Positions 39,656-50,051 of a DNA stretch of 64,000 nucleotides are shown one piece after another. Both the position numbers and the translations under genes were made by a program. The first letter of the stretch is position 1; each line of letters starts with the position of its first letter. Under the pieces are notes generated by a model. The model had not been told where the DNA came from. It made no database searches and saw only the letters and a list, made by a program, of their open reading frames with translations. This stretch comes from Gardnerella vaginalis (GTDB taxonomy: Bacteria; Actinomycetota; Actinomycetes; Actinomycetales; Bifidobacteriaceae): positions 1,364,001 through 1,428,000 of the forward strand of contig NZ_JBETXJ010000002.1 in assembly GCF_040427915.1 (NCBI RefSeq). The letters are read 5' to 3'.

Positions 39656-41131
39656 ATGTCTGCAGAGCTTGAAGACATTCATGAAGAGTGTGGCGTTTTT
39701 GGCGTTTGGGGTCATTCAGATGCTGCTAGATTAACATATTTTGGATTACATGCACTGCAACACCGAGGTCAAGAAGGCGCTGGAATCGTATCAAACGATA
39801 ATGGTCATCTTAAAGGTTACAGAAACTTAGGTCTTTTAACTCAGGTTTTTGCAAACGAAGATATTATGAAGAAACTTACTGGAAACAGCGCAATTGGGCA
39901 CGTTCGTTATGCTACTGCTGGTTCGGGAAGTGTTGAAAACATTCAGCCTTTTCTTTTTTGCTTCCATGATGGAGATGTTGCTTTAGGACATAATGGCAAT
40001 CTTACTAATTGCACAACTCTTAGAAATAAGCTTGAAGATGAGGGAGCAATCTTCCACTCAAATTCGGATACTGAAGTGTTAATGCATCTTATTAGAAGAT
40101 CAAATAAAACTTCTTTTATGGATAAGCTTAAAGATGCTTTGCAAATAGTTCATGGTGGTTTTGCCTATTTGCTTCTAACTGAAAAGGAACTTATTGGTGT
40201 AACAGACCCGAATGGTTTTAGACCTCTTTCTTTAGGAAGAATGAGTAATGGAGCTTATGTACTCGCATCTGAAACTTGCGCATTAGATATTGTTAGAGCA
40301 GAGTTTATTAGAGATATTGAGCCTGGTGAAATAATTGTTATTAATGATAATGGTTACACGATTGACCGTTATGCTGAGAACGTTCAGCATGCTGTGTGTT
40401 CCATGGAGTTTATTTATTTTGCACGCCCTGATTCCGATATTTATGGAATTAATGTTCATTCTGCGCGCAAACGCATGGGAGCGCGATTAGCTAAGGAATC
40501 TCCTGTAGATGCAGATATGGTGATTGGCGTGCCTAATTCTTCTCTTTCTGCAGCAGCAGGTTATGCAGAGGCTAGTGGTATTCCTAATGAAATGGGATTG
40601 ATTAAAAACCAGTATGTTGCTAGAACTTTTATTCAACCAACTCAGGAGCTTCGTGAGCAGGGAGTTCGCATGAAGCTCTCCGCTGTTAGAGGCGTAGTTA
40701 AGAATAAGCGTGTAATTGTTATTGACGATTCTATAGTGCGCGGAACAACATCTAAAAGAATTGTTCGTCTTCTTAGAGAAGCTGGTGCTAAAGAAGTTCA
40801 TATGAGAATTTCTTCACCTCCACTTAAATACCCTTGCTTCTATGGTATTGATATTCAAACCACTAAAGAGCTTATTGCTGCAAAGCATTCTGTTGAGCAG
40901 ATTCGACAATATATTGAAGCAGATTCTTTAGCCTTCTTATCTTTAGATGGATTAGTTGAATCAATCGGTTTAAATAAGCCAGCGCCTTATGGTGGGTTAT
41001 GCGTAGCGTATTTTAACGGCGACTACCCTACTGCTTTAGACGATTATAGGGATGAGTTCCTCACATCTCTTTCTAAAGAAGATAAAGAAGTTTTAGAAAA
41101 TATTAAAAAGAATAGTAAATACAATTTTTAA
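39656..41131 (+). CDS. purF: Amidophosphoribosyltransferase
   Basis: 491 aa from the ATG at 39656 (AGGGGG upstream). PurF commits PRPP to purine synthesis. An 11-residue propeptide ([11 protein letters not shown]) precedes Cys12, which would become the N-terminal nucleophile of the glutaminase domain (CGVFGVWG). The PRPP site is [14 protein letters not shown]. The C-terminal half keeps the [17 protein letters not shown] segment. Some PurF enzymes carry a 4Fe-4S cluster; I did not verify its ligands. purM follows 42 bp later. Confidence 0.96.
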   Translation: MSAELEDIHEECGVFGVWGHSDAARLTYFGLHALQHRGQEGAGIVSNDNGHLKGYRNLGLLTQVFANEDIMKKLTGNSAIGHVRYATAGSGSVENIQPFLFCFHDGDVALGHNGNLTNCTTLRNKLEDEGAIFHSNSDTEVLMHLIRRSNKTSFMDKLKDALQIVHGGFAYLLLTEKELIGVTDPNGFRPLSLGRMSNGAYVLASETCALDIVRAEFIRDIEPGEIIVINDNGYTIDRYAENVQHAVCSMEFIYFARPDSDIYGINVHSARKRMGARLAKESPVDADMVIGVPNSSLSAAAGYAEASGIPNEMGLIKNQYVARTFIQPTQELREQGVRMKLSAVRGVVKNKRVIVIDDSIVRGTTSKRIVRLLREAGAKEVHMRISSPPLKYPCFYGIDIQTTKELIAAKHSVEQIRQYIEADSLAFLSLDGLVESIGLNKPAPYGGLCVAYFNGDYPTALDDYRDEFLTSLSKEDKEVLENIKKNSKYNF

Positions 41132-41173
41132 GTAAAACTTAACTAATATTAAACAAGCAGAAAGGATTTTCCA

Positions 41174-42208
41174 ATGCCACACGCATATGAAGAGGCTGGC
41201 GTAAGCGTAGAAGCAGGATACGAAGTAGTACGTCGTATTAAATCGCATGTGAATCGCACGAAGCGCCCAGGCGTTGTAGGTGGCATCGGCGGATTTGGCG
41301 GCTTATTTGATTTGGCATCTCTTGGTTACAAAGAGCCAGTGCTGATTTCTGGTACGGATGGCGTTGGAACCAAGCTTGTGATTGCAAAAATGATGAATAA
41401 GCATAACACTATTGGCATTGATTGCGTTGCAATGTGCGTAAACGATATTGCAGCTCAAGGTGCCGAGCCGCTTTTCTTCCTCGATTACATTGCATGTGGG
41501 AAAAACAATCCTGAAATACTTGAGCAGGTAGTTTCAGGCGTTGCAGATGGTTGCGTGCAATCAGAAGCAGGTTTAATTGGCGGCGAAACTGCTGAAATGC
41601 CTGGAATGTATGACGAAGACGAGTACGATCTTGCAGGTTTTGCAGTAGGCGTTGCAGAATGTTCGAATATTGTTGACGGCTCTGCTATTTGCGAAGGCGA
41701 CGTGCTTATCGGACTTCCTTCTTCGGGAGTTCATTCAAACGGATTCTCTCTTGTTCGCAAAGCTTTGTTTGAAGAAGCAGGTTTTAGCGTAGATACGAAG
41801 TTGGATGAGCTTGACGGTAAAACGCTTGGCGAAGTTCTTCTTGAACCTACTCGAATCTATGTAAAAGCTTTGAAGCCACTGTTTGCTGAGCATCTTATTA
41901 AGGGAGTTGCTCATATTACAGGCGGCGGATTTATTGAAAATGTTCCGCGCATGTATGCAGATGATTTGGCTGCAAAAATTGACACTACTAGCTGGAGCGT
42001 TCCACCTATTTTTGGCGTTATTGAAAAAGCTGGAAAAGTTGCTCACGCTGAAATGTTCAACGTTTTTAATATGGGCATTGGCATGGTTTTGGCAGTTGAT
42101 GAAAGCAAAGCAAACGAGGCAATGCGTATACTAAACGAGCATGACGAAACCGCTTATATTATTGGCAAAATGGCTAAGCGCGAAAACGCTGCAGTTGAGT
42201 TGTTGTAA
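41174..42208 (+). CDS. purM: AIR synthetase
   Basis: 344 aa. PurM closes FGAM to aminoimidazole ribonucleotide with ATP. Motifs: [47 protein letters not shown] and [23 protein letters not shown] lies upstream of the ATG. Between purM and purD is a short tract repeating CGCAAAA three times (about 42210-42234), A-rich and without clear function. Confidence 0.96.
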   Translation: MPHAYEEAGVSVEAGYEVVRRIKSHVNRTKRPGVVGGIGGFGGLFDLASLGYKEPVLISGTDGVGTKLVIAKMMNKHNTIGIDCVAMCVNDIAAQGAEPLFFLDYIACGKNNPEILEQVVSGVADGCVQSEAGLIGGETAEMPGMYDEDEYDLAGFAVGVAECSNIVDGSAICEGDVLIGLPSSGVHSNGFSLVRKALFEEAGFSVDTKLDELDGKTLGEVLLEPTRIYVKALKPLFAEHLIKGVAHITGGGFIENVPRMYADDLAAKIDTTSWSVPPIFGVIEKAGKVAHAEMFNVFNMGIGMVLAVDESKANEAMRILNEHDETAYIIGKMAKRENAAVELL

Positions 42209-42272
42209 ACCGCAAAAAACGCAAAACGCAAAACAGTAGACAGCAAAATCTTAAAGCAATAAAGGATTAAAA

Positions 42273-43547
42273 ATGAAAGTTTTAGTAGTTGGTTCTGGCG
42301 CTCGCGAACACGCTATTGCACACGCGTTACTTAAAGGAGAAAGCGTTGAAGAAGTAACTGTTGCTCCTGGAAATCCTGGTATTGCAGCAGATGGAATTCA
42401 AACTGTAAACATAAGTCAATCAGATCATGACGCTCTTATTAAGTTCGTTAAAGACAATAACTACGATTTTGCGTTCATTGGTCCTGAAGTTCCGCTTATG
42501 AATGGCATTGTTGACGATTTTGAAGCGCATGGAATTGCCACTTTTGGTCCAAACAAAGCCGCAGCTCAAATTGAAGGCTCTAAAGATTTTGCAAAAAAGC
42601 TTATGGCTCGTCACAACGTTCCAACCGCCTCCTACAAAACATTTGACGCTTTGGAGCCTGCACGCGCATACGTTCTTGAGCATGGTGCTCCGATTGTTAT
42701 TAAAGCGGACGGTTTGGCTGCTGGAAAAGGCGTTACTGTTGCTATGGATGAGCAAACAGCATTGGATGCTTTGGAAGATATTTTTGTCGATCATCGTTTT
42801 GGTCAAGCTGGAGCAAAAGTTGTTATTGAAGAATTTTTGCAAGGTCAAGAGTTTTCGCTTATGAGTTTCGTAAGCGGAACTGATTTTTGGGTTATGCCAA
42901 TTTCTCAAGACCACAAACGCGCTCACGACGGCGACACTGGTCCAAATACTGGCGGCATGGGAGCTTATAGCCCTGTTCCACAAATTAGCGACGGAACAGT
43001 TCAGCGTGCTATTGACGAGATTGTGCGCCCAACTGTTGAAGGACTAGCTAAAGAGGGTACGCCTTTTACTGGCGTTCTTTATGCTGGCTTAATTGATACA
43101 GCTTCAGGACCTAAAGTTATTGAGTTTAATGCTCGTTTTGGAGACCCAGAAACCGAAGTTGTTCTTCCAAGACTTACTAGCGACTTTGGTGAAGCTATTT
43201 TTAACATTTTGCATGGCAAAGAACCAACATTTACTTGGATTAAAAATGGCGTAACTCTTGGAGTTGTATTAGCAAGCGAAGGCTACCCTGGCACTTTAGT
43301 TACTGGAACTCCTCTTCCTCAAATTCCTATTGACGAAAATCAAGGTCAACACGTGTATTACGCAGGAGTAAAAAGCGATGAAGAAAGCGGAAAACTTCTT
43401 ACTTCTTCAGGCAGAATAGCTCTTGTGCAAGTGCATGGAGACGACGTAAAAGACGCTCAAAACAACGTCTACAGCATATTAGATAAGATTAATCTTCCTC
43501 ACATGTTCTTTAGGCATGACATTGCATCAAAAGCACTAGACCTGTAG
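42273..43547 (+). CDS. purD: GAR synthetase
   Basis: 424 aa, full length. PurD joins glycine to phosphoribosylamine with ATP. N-terminal VLVVGSGAREHAIAHALL; ATP-grasp GPEVPLMNGIVDDF, VIKADGLAAGKGVTVA, DHKRAHDGDTGPNTGGMGAY and RFGDPETEVVLPRL. AAAGGA precedes the ATG. It is the last gene of the plus-strand purine cluster; a long inverted repeat lies just beyond, shared with the convergent LtaS-type gene. Confidence 0.96.
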   Translation: MKVLVVGSGAREHAIAHALLKGESVEEVTVAPGNPGIAADGIQTVNISQSDHDALIKFVKDNNYDFAFIGPEVPLMNGIVDDFEAHGIATFGPNKAAAQIEGSKDFAKKLMARHNVPTASYKTFDALEPARAYVLEHGAPIVIKADGLAAGKGVTVAMDEQTALDALEDIFVDHRFGQAGAKVVIEEFLQGQEFSLMSFVSGTDFWVMPISQDHKRAHDGDTGPNTGGMGAYSPVPQISDGTVQRAIDEIVRPTVEGLAKEGTPFTGVLYAGLIDTASGPKVIEFNARFGDPETEVVLPRLTSDFGEAIFNILHGKEPTFTWIKNGVTLGVVLASEGYPGTLVTGTPLPQIPIDENQGQHVYYAGVKSDEESGKLLTSSGRIALVQVHGDDVKDAQNNVYSILDKINLPHMFFRHDIASKALDL

Positions 43548-43566
43548 AGGATTATCCGACTATCTG

Positions 43567-43607
43567 ATTATCTTAAAAACCAAGAAAGTTTGTGTTTTTA
43601 AGATAAT
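43567..43607. terminator. Bidirectional hairpin between purD and the LtaS-type gene
   Basis: ATTATCTTAAAAAC (43567-43580) and GTTTTTAAGATAAT (43594-43607) are exact 14-nt inverted arms with a 13-nt loop. The arm contains runs of A and T on both sides, and the stem includes the stop codon of the minus-strand gene. It probably terminates the purine operon. Confidence 0.6.
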
Positions 43608-45606
43608 GTTTCCCAGCTGTAATGTCGTACTGAATCAAGCGATAATCATGCAATAATTGCTTAATTTCTTTATTCATATTATTAGCAATCATTGGCTTAC
43701 CATAATTATTCAGATAGATGGATTGTCCTTCTGGAATCCTATCCCAACCTTGAATCTTGTTGACTACAGGAGGCTCCATAGCACTAACCTTATCGTGTAA
43801 TCTAGTAAGGAAAGCTATATAAGGCGAAACCTTTGAATTAGTATGGGATGCTACTTGAGATATGAAGAAGTTTGGAGACGAATAAGTATTTTTATGAATA
43901 TTTTTAATCTTATTTGTCTCAATAGCTTTTCTGTTTGACCAAATAAAGTAGTCAGTTAAATGCAAATCTAGAGAATTATTTTGATCTGCACTAGCCGTAC
44001 TGTATACGCCAGGAAGATGATCGCCGTAAAACACAACAGTAACAGGCTTGTCAATTGAATCAAGATTCTCTAAGAACTTTTGCGTAGCATGATCCGTGTA
44101 ATTAACACCCTTAGCATATGTTTCAATTGATGATGTTTCCGATTGTCCTAAATTAGGTGAACCATCTTTTGCTTTTGCAACAAAATCATTATTCTTATAC
44201 CAATTTCTATAAGGCATATGATTTTGCATTGTGACTACTTGCACAAACTGCGGCTTTTTACTAGCAGAAATTGACTCAACTGCACTATAGTAAGCTGAAG
44301 AATCCGAAACATAAGGAGATTTATCCAACATTTTTTTATGAGAAATAATATTAGGACCTTCAAGAGCATAAAACTTACTAAAACCGAACTTCTTGTAGTT
44401 TATTGATCTAGAATACATGCTTGGCTCATATGGATGAAAAGCTACAGAATTTCCTTCACTACCCCAATACCTGTTGATTGTAGGAGTCCAAGAAGAATTT
44501 GGAACAAGCTGCTGATACGGGCTTGTAAGAGATGAATTGAAGTTCACCATGCTCAATCCCGTAAGAGACATATATTCGAGATTCGCTGTTCCCCCACCAT
44601 AACCAGAAGAAAGCATTAAACCACTATCTGTTTTCTCTTTCAAAGAGCTTATAAATGGCATTGGATTCTTATTCAGTTGCAATCCTGGAACCCTCATTGG
44701 GTTTGAGAAAGATTCCGAAAGTACATAAACCACAGTATTGTCTGAAATTTTACTTTTGCGAGAAACATTGATTTTCTTAGCTTCAGTATCATATTTTTTT
44801 AGAAGAGCTTTCATAGTGGATTCATTGTAATCCGCTGGTTTATCCATAACTTTTGGATTCACTTGTCTTAAGAAAGCAACTAAAGCACCGTTTCTTTGCG
44901 AATCATAAACAGAATCCCACATCGCAGGAGCATCGCCCATAAACTTAGCAAAACCGTTAGCACTAGAACCAACTGTTCCAACCCCAGAAACATACCATCC
45001 AAGACTCAAAAAACACACTAAGCATGTAACAACTCTAATTACGATAGAAATGCGAAAATCCTTAGTAAACACGATTTTTCCGCGATTTACATCTACAAAA
45101 TGCATAAAAATAGCAGCAATAACAGCTACAAGTACAGCAATTATGGAGCAGACAATCACGGCTATAGCATTATCTGGCAGAAAAGATGCGATATTCCCCG
45201 TATTACTCTTTAAAAAGTTCAAGTCCGCTGGAAGAATTGTCTCGTATCTAACATTAACCTTCATATACTCGATTACGGAAATTATTACAGATAATGTAAT
45301 CAGAATAAGTGTAGTAATCCAAAAACGATTTATTACCATCAACAGAATTCCGTAAATTAGAGCAACTATAAGCAGATTCAAAACGAATACAAAATTTAAG
45401 CTAATCCACATTTTTGAAATTATGTTCCATGCGCTTGCCGAAAGCGAGGAAGTCATTTCCACTCGTCCAGACCTTTGAACAGAAAGCTGCACAATCATAA
45501 CCATTATTGCATCAAATACAACGAACAGAACCGCATACAACCATCGCGGAATCGCAAGCTTAAAACGTTTAAAAATAGTAAGAAAATTGCTTAATGGCAA
45601 TTTCAC
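43573..45606 (-). CDS. LtaS-type phosphoglycerol transferase (sulfatase-fold membrane protein)
   Basis: 677 aa. Five membrane helices (~1-220) and a long outer domain of the alkaline-phosphatase/sulfatase fold, as in lipoteichoic acid synthase. Metal and catalytic residues line up: Glu in VVYVLSESFSNP, the nucleophile Thr340 in GGGTANLEYMSLTG, His in TMQNHMPYRNW, and Asp-His in VFYGDHLPGVYS. The enzyme would take glycerol-phosphate from phosphatidylglycerol and add it to an envelope acceptor. Bifidobacteria carry lipoglycan with glycerol-phosphate side groups, so that polymer is the likely acceptor (inference). The start is GTG with AGAAGG very close. Confidence 0.88.
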   Translation of the reverse strand: MKLPLSNFLTIFKRFKLAIPRWLYAVLFVVFDAIMVMIVQLSVQRSGRVEMTSSLSASAWNIISKMWISLNFVFVLNLLIVALIYGILLMVINRFWITTLILITLSVIISVIEYMKVNVRYETILPADLNFLKSNTGNIASFLPDNAIAVIVCSIIAVLVAVIAAIFMHFVDVNRGKIVFTKDFRISIVIRVVTCLVCFLSLGWYVSGVGTVGSSANGFAKFMGDAPAMWDSVYDSQRNGALVAFLRQVNPKVMDKPADYNESTMKALLKKYDTEAKKINVSRKSKISDNTVVYVLSESFSNPMRVPGLQLNKNPMPFISSLKEKTDSGLMLSSGYGGGTANLEYMSLTGLSMVNFNSSLTSPYQQLVPNSSWTPTINRYWGSEGNSVAFHPYEPSMYSRSINYKKFGFSKFYALEGPNIISHKKMLDKSPYVSDSSAYYSAVESISASKKPQFVQVVTMQNHMPYRNWYKNNDFVAKAKDGSPNLGQSETSSIETYAKGVNYTDHATQKFLENLDSIDKPVTVVFYGDHLPGVYSTASADQNNSLDLHLTDYFIWSNRKAIETNKIKNIHKNTYSSPNFFISQVASHTNSKVSPYIAFLTRLHDKVSAMEPPVVNKIQGWDRIPEGQSIYLNNYGKPMIANNMNKEIKQLLHDYRLIQYDITAGKHYLKNTNFLGF

Positions 45607-45873
45607 ACCCTTCTAATTACATGACTAATACATAACTCATTTACGCATCTATGTTACAAATACATTTTAATTATCGCCATCGTCATAAATAAACATAACT
45701 TGTAGTAAACAATTGTGTATATTCATACTTTTGACGTATTGTAATAAACTCTGTATCTTTTATCATTATAATTGATGACAGAATATAGAAAATTTTAAGG
45801 ATTACGAATTATATTATCAACGGCTGTATTTTTTGATAGCTCTAATCTAGCGAGGTTTTAAGGAACAGTAAGA

Positions 45874-47250
45874 ATGAAGTTTATTGCCACAATTAACCTA
45901 ATGCACGGCATACTACCTATAAGCATATTCGCAATATCTGGATTATGCTTAGCTGTCCTTTTAATAACAAAATCTAAAAAAATAAAGTATTTTCCATCTC
46001 TTTTAACACAATTAGGTTCTGCATCATTATTCGCACTTATATTTGGATTTATAACTTGGCTTATTTCAGACGTTTTTCTTGTATTCGGAGTAAGCCTAGG
46101 ATGGCTTGTGATTTTTTCTATTGCAGGAGGATTTGCAGCCGTAGGATTTGCTTTAGGCGCGGCTATAATATCTAAAGGATATAGAAGAGCTTTTGCAATA
46201 TTTTCAATTATTTTGTTTATTTTAGCCACAATGATTCGCGTAAACATGATTTATGGCGAATACACAACTATTGGATCAGTATTCGGATTAGGTAATTATC
46301 CGAAGCTTGAAGAGCATAATAAACATAATGGGGTTATGGAAATCGCTGATTGGAATTCACTTGCAGCACAAAACAAGCTCCCAAAAATACCATCCAAAGG
46401 AATAAGTAGATCCGTTAAAATTCCCGCAACAACATCTAACTTCCGTGCCCGCACCGCAAACGTCTACTTACCACCAGCAGCTTTAACAAAATACGCTCCA
46501 AAACTGCCTGTAATGGTTCTTCTTTCTGGTCAACCAGGAAGCCCTAATAGGCTATTTGCTGCGAGCGAAATTGTAAACACCTTAGACGCTTATGCTAAGG
46601 ATCATAATGGTTTAGCTCCGATTGTTGTGTCCCCAGATCAAAACGGTACTGCAACACATAATTCTCTTTGCGCGGATACAAAGGTTTATGGAAAAGCGCA
46701 AACTTATTTGACAAAAGATGTTGTTAATTGGATTCATAAAAATCTGCCAGCAAGCAACAATCCAGCACTTTGGCTAATGGGAGGGTTTTCTCAAGGAGGC
46801 ACTTGCGCAACTCAGATTGTTCCAGCTTATCCTAAACTATTTGGAAACATGTATTCTGCAGGCGGAGAACTAGAGCCAACATACAAGAATCGCAATGAAA
46901 CAATAAAACGCTATTTTGATGGAGATCGCAAAAAATACGAAAAGCATATTCCAGCAAACATAATGAGAAAAAATGCTCCTTTAAAACAAAATTATTACTC
47001 TATAGCTGGAGCTTGGGATCCTAAATCGCAAGTAAATCAGTCTAATATTGCTATAGCAGCTCATAAGTCTGGAATAAGCGTTATAACCATGATTTCTAAA
47101 GGATCTGGACACGATTGGCATACCGTTCAAAATGGGTTAAAAGTTGTAATCGACCATCTTTGTAAAGATTCTGGAATAACAAGCAATTATCCAGATTTAA
47201 ACTCTTATAATAATATTCAAGTGGTTATCAATCAGAAGGTGAGGCGATAA
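45874..47250 (+). CDS. Membrane-anchored esterase (alpha/beta hydrolase, Esterase D-like)
   Basis: 458 aa. Four N-terminal membrane helices (~10-130) lead to an outer hydrolase domain. The nucleophile is Ser306 in LMGGFSQGGTCA; the acid is probably Asp in AGAWDPKSQ, and the base His in SKGSGHDWHTV. AAGGAAC precedes the ATG. It ends 3 nt before the MprF-like gene, so the two are translationally coupled. Esterases next to aminoacyl-phosphatidylglycerol synthases in other bacteria remove the amino acid again; that is my preferred role here. Cleavage of other surface esters is possible. Confidence 0.85.
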   Translation: MKFIATINLMHGILPISIFAISGLCLAVLLITKSKKIKYFPSLLTQLGSASLFALIFGFITWLISDVFLVFGVSLGWLVIFSIAGGFAAVGFALGAAIISKGYRRAFAIFSIILFILATMIRVNMIYGEYTTIGSVFGLGNYPKLEEHNKHNGVMEIADWNSLAAQNKLPKIPSKGISRSVKIPATTSNFRARTANVYLPPAALTKYAPKLPVMVLLSGQPGSPNRLFAASEIVNTLDAYAKDHNGLAPIVVSPDQNGTATHNSLCADTKVYGKAQTYLTKDVVNWIHKNLPASNNPALWLMGGFSQGGTCATQIVPAYPKLFGNMYSAGGELEPTYKNRNETIKRYFDGDRKKYEKHIPANIMRKNAPLKQNYYSIAGAWDPKSQVNQSNIAIAAHKSGISVITMISKGSGHDWHTVQNGLKVVIDHLCKDSGITSNYPDLNSYNNIQVVINQKVRR

Positions 47251-47253
47251 ATC

Positions 47254-49962
47254 ATGCCAAACTTTTTATCAAAAAATCACGAGTCTACAGCAAAACATCA
47301 TTTAAGCGTTCTTACCAACGATGTGCGCATGTGGCTATCGCAGCGCGTGCTAGCAGCGAAAATAACTCTAGTTTTCTTGGTTATTAACCTTATTCACTGG
47401 GTTTTCCGTACCGTAATGCACATCTATACTTATGGTACCAATGCAACTCTTGCACAATTCTTCTCGTATCATAAACCGAAAATAAGCTCTACTTTTTTGT
47501 TTGGGCATAGAAATATTACACAGCTTCTGATTAAACTATTCCACTCGCTATTTTTTGTAAATAGTTTCTCATCTCTAATAGTAAATGCAATACTTTCACT
47601 TGTCTTAATAGGATTAGCCGAAACACGTATCGGTAAAATGCGTTTGCTTTTTGTTTCCGTAACAAGCACTCTTATTGGAACAATACTCGGTCTTACTTTA
47701 ATCGGTAATCTTTCGATGATTATTAGAAACATGCGTTGGATTACTAGAATACCAATTAGACTTTCTCCTTTTACACTTTTTGTTGGAGCTTTTATGGCTG
47801 CAGCAACATGCGAATCAATATTGTGGCGTAGACGAATGTTTGTTTTGGGATATGCAATCACGTCTGCAATGCTTCTTTATAGTGGAAATCCTGGAGATTA
47901 TTGCACAATTTTTGCAGCAATTTGTGGCCATATTATTGGCAATCTGATGAACAAAAATAGCAATGCTAATACAAATACTGTGAAAAGCGCGAACTGGTGG
48001 GAAGGAACAGACTACGAGATTAGACGTCTATTTTCCATAACTCAATTTGTTATGGCTTTAGGACCAGTTCTTGCACTATCTTCTAGATCTCATGCTGGAA
48101 TACTAACTACATTAGGTTTATTCATGTCTCCGCAAATGGGTACGAAACCGTGGCTAGCAAGATGTATATCAAACTATAGTTCAAGCAGTTGCCTGCTTCA
48201 TTCAGGATTACAGCACGCAACAATAGGAGGTCTTTGGATTCGTATTCTTTTGCCTATTGTCACTTTAATGATTATATCTTGGGGACTTTTACGCGGAAGA
48301 AGACTTGCAGCTTATGCTGCTATAACAATCAACGCAATTACAGCCGTATATGCAACCATGTATTTTGCTATTTTGCCTTTGATTGCAACTAAGCAAACTG
48401 TATTTTTCCACAAGAATAATGCTACTTCTATAGCCTTTATGCTTACAGCTTTGCCTCCTTTATTAATCGCAATCCTACTGTTTATAAGCATAAAGCATTT
48501 TCCAAATCATAGTGATAAACTCGAGCGCAGAATTGGATTAGCCGCAATTGTTTTTGCACTATTCTCTACTGGAATAGGATATGTTTTCTTCGGGTTAATT
48601 GCACCAAATGATTTTAAGCCTGTAGCAGACTTGCATCATTTACTACGTGACCTTCCAGGACGTTGGATGCCTATGGGCTTTGGATTAAGATCCAATGCCA
48701 TGCTTACACCTATAACACCTTTGTCTTCAGCAATAACTCAAGGTGTTGGAGTTCTATTCTGGCTTGTTCTTTTTGCTGTTTGCATGGTGTGGTTTAGAAA
48801 CAAAATAACAATTAATGAAGAAGACCGCGAAAAAGCGAGCAAGTTAGTTCAACTTGGTGGAGACACCATGAGTTTTATGACAACATGGCATGATAACCAC
48901 TATTGGTTCTCTAACACTGCACGTTCAGCAATAGCATATAGACTTAAGTATGGGGTTGCTTTAACACTAACTGGTCCTTTCGGAGATAAAACAGAATATA
49001 AACAAGATTTGAAAGCGTTCATTCAGCTTTGCGAGCAAAATTCTTGGTCGCCAGCATTCTACGCTGTTCATGATGAAGAACGAAAATCTTTGGAATCTCT
49101 TGGTTTTTCTTCTATAAAAGTTGGAAGCGATATGCTGGTCTACCCTAAAGAGTGGCAAACTAGGGGTAAAAAGTGGCAGGATATTCGCACTGCCATAAAC
49201 AAGGCAAAACGTGATGGAATAACGGATGTTCTTAGCACATACAACGATGCTCCTTGGGAAGTTCAGCAACAAATTATTGAGATTTCGGAAGAATGGGCAG
49301 AACTTAAAGCCCTTCCAGAAATGAAGTTTACTCTTGGCGGTTTGGAAGAATTGCATGATCCTAGAGTAAAGATTTTGTATGCGATTGACGAGAACAATCG
49401 CGTTCTTGGAGTTACAAGCTGGATGCCGACTTATGACAATAATCGCGTAATCGGGTGGACTCTCGATTTTATGAGGCATCGCACAGATAGCCCTAATGGA
49501 ATTATGGAACTGCTTATTGCAAGAATGGCAGAACGGTTAAGAGACGAAGGTCTTGAAAATCCAGAATCTGCTGTGGAGTTTATGAGTCTTTCTGCAGCTC
49601 CTCTTGCTGGAATAACAGATATTTGTGAGAATCCTACATTAAGCAATGAGGATTCTGGCAAAGATACTCAGGCAAGCCAAAAGCCTACGATTCATGGGGA
49701 TTCTCAATCTTCGAATCATCATGAATCAAATGATATTATTGTTCATACGCTTGAAATGATGTCAGATATTTTGGAACCAGCCTACGGATTTAAATCGCTA
49801 TACTTCTTTAAAAAGAAGTTCCAGCCGACTAATAGGCCTGTATACATATGCTATTTGGATTCTGCAAAACTAGCACAAATATCTTTGGCTGTAACAAGTT
49901 CTTATTTGCCAGAGACTAATCCTAAGCAGATTTTAGAAATGCTAAAAACGCTTAAAAAATAG
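47254..49962 (+). CDS. MprF-like aminoacyl-lipid synthase (DUF2156 domain)
   Basis: 902 aa. The N-terminal ~520 residues are membrane helices: first a rhomboid-like block (ETRIGKMRLLFVSV), then further helices. Residues ~535-880 are the DUF2156 double-GNAT domain of MprF: VQLGGDTMSFMTTWHDNHYW, AYRLKYGVALTLTGPFGD, KWQDIRTAINKAKRDG and the FMRHRTDSPNGIMELL acceptor region. Such enzymes move an amino acid (often Lys or Ala) from aminoacyl-tRNA to phosphatidylglycerol or diacylglycerol and lower the membrane's negative charge. A low-complexity Ser/His loop is inserted at ~798-830. The amino acid cannot be read from sequence. Confidence 0.85.
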   Translation: MPNFLSKNHESTAKHHLSVLTNDVRMWLSQRVLAAKITLVFLVINLIHWVFRTVMHIYTYGTNATLAQFFSYHKPKISSTFLFGHRNITQLLIKLFHSLFFVNSFSSLIVNAILSLVLIGLAETRIGKMRLLFVSVTSTLIGTILGLTLIGNLSMIIRNMRWITRIPIRLSPFTLFVGAFMAAATCESILWRRRMFVLGYAITSAMLLYSGNPGDYCTIFAAICGHIIGNLMNKNSNANTNTVKSANWWEGTDYEIRRLFSITQFVMALGPVLALSSRSHAGILTTLGLFMSPQMGTKPWLARCISNYSSSSCLLHSGLQHATIGGLWIRILLPIVTLMIISWGLLRGRRLAAYAAITINAITAVYATMYFAILPLIATKQTVFFHKNNATSIAFMLTALPPLLIAILLFISIKHFPNHSDKLERRIGLAAIVFALFSTGIGYVFFGLIAPNDFKPVADLHHLLRDLPGRWMPMGFGLRSNAMLTPITPLSSAITQGVGVLFWLVLFAVCMVWFRNKITINEEDREKASKLVQLGGDTMSFMTTWHDNHYWFSNTARSAIAYRLKYGVALTLTGPFGDKTEYKQDLKAFIQLCEQNSWSPAFYAVHDEERKSLESLGFSSIKVGSDMLVYPKEWQTRGKKWQDIRTAINKAKRDGITDVLSTYNDAPWEVQQQIIEISEEWAELKALPEMKFTLGGLEELHDPRVKILYAIDENNRVLGVTSWMPTYDNNRVIGWTLDFMRHRTDSPNGIMELLIARMAERLRDEGLENPESAVEFMSLSAAPLAGITDICENPTLSNEDSGKDTQASQKPTIHGDSQSSNHHESNDIIVHTLEMMSDILEPAYGFKSLYFFKKKFQPTNRPVYICYLDSAKLAQISLAVTSSYLPETNPKQILEMLKTLKK

Positions 49963-49979
49963 CTCATAGTAATATAGAA

Positions 49980-50014
49980 AAAATCAGCCTAAATTCTAAA
50001 TCTAGGCTGATTTT
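49980..50014. terminator. Bidirectional terminator between the MprF-like gene and fur
   Basis: AAAATCAGCCTA (49980-49991) and TAGGCTGATTTT (50003-50014) are exact inverted arms with an 11-nt loop; T-runs follow on both strands. It serves both convergent genes. Confidence 0.92.
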
Positions 50015-50051
50015 TAACTGTAATTAATTAGATTGATTAATAAGTTTGCAA

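Noticed and set aside
45858..46247. 129-codon minus frame opposite the esterase start
   Set aside because: It lies over the membrane helices of the esterase gene, whose ribosome site and hydrolase motifs are clear.
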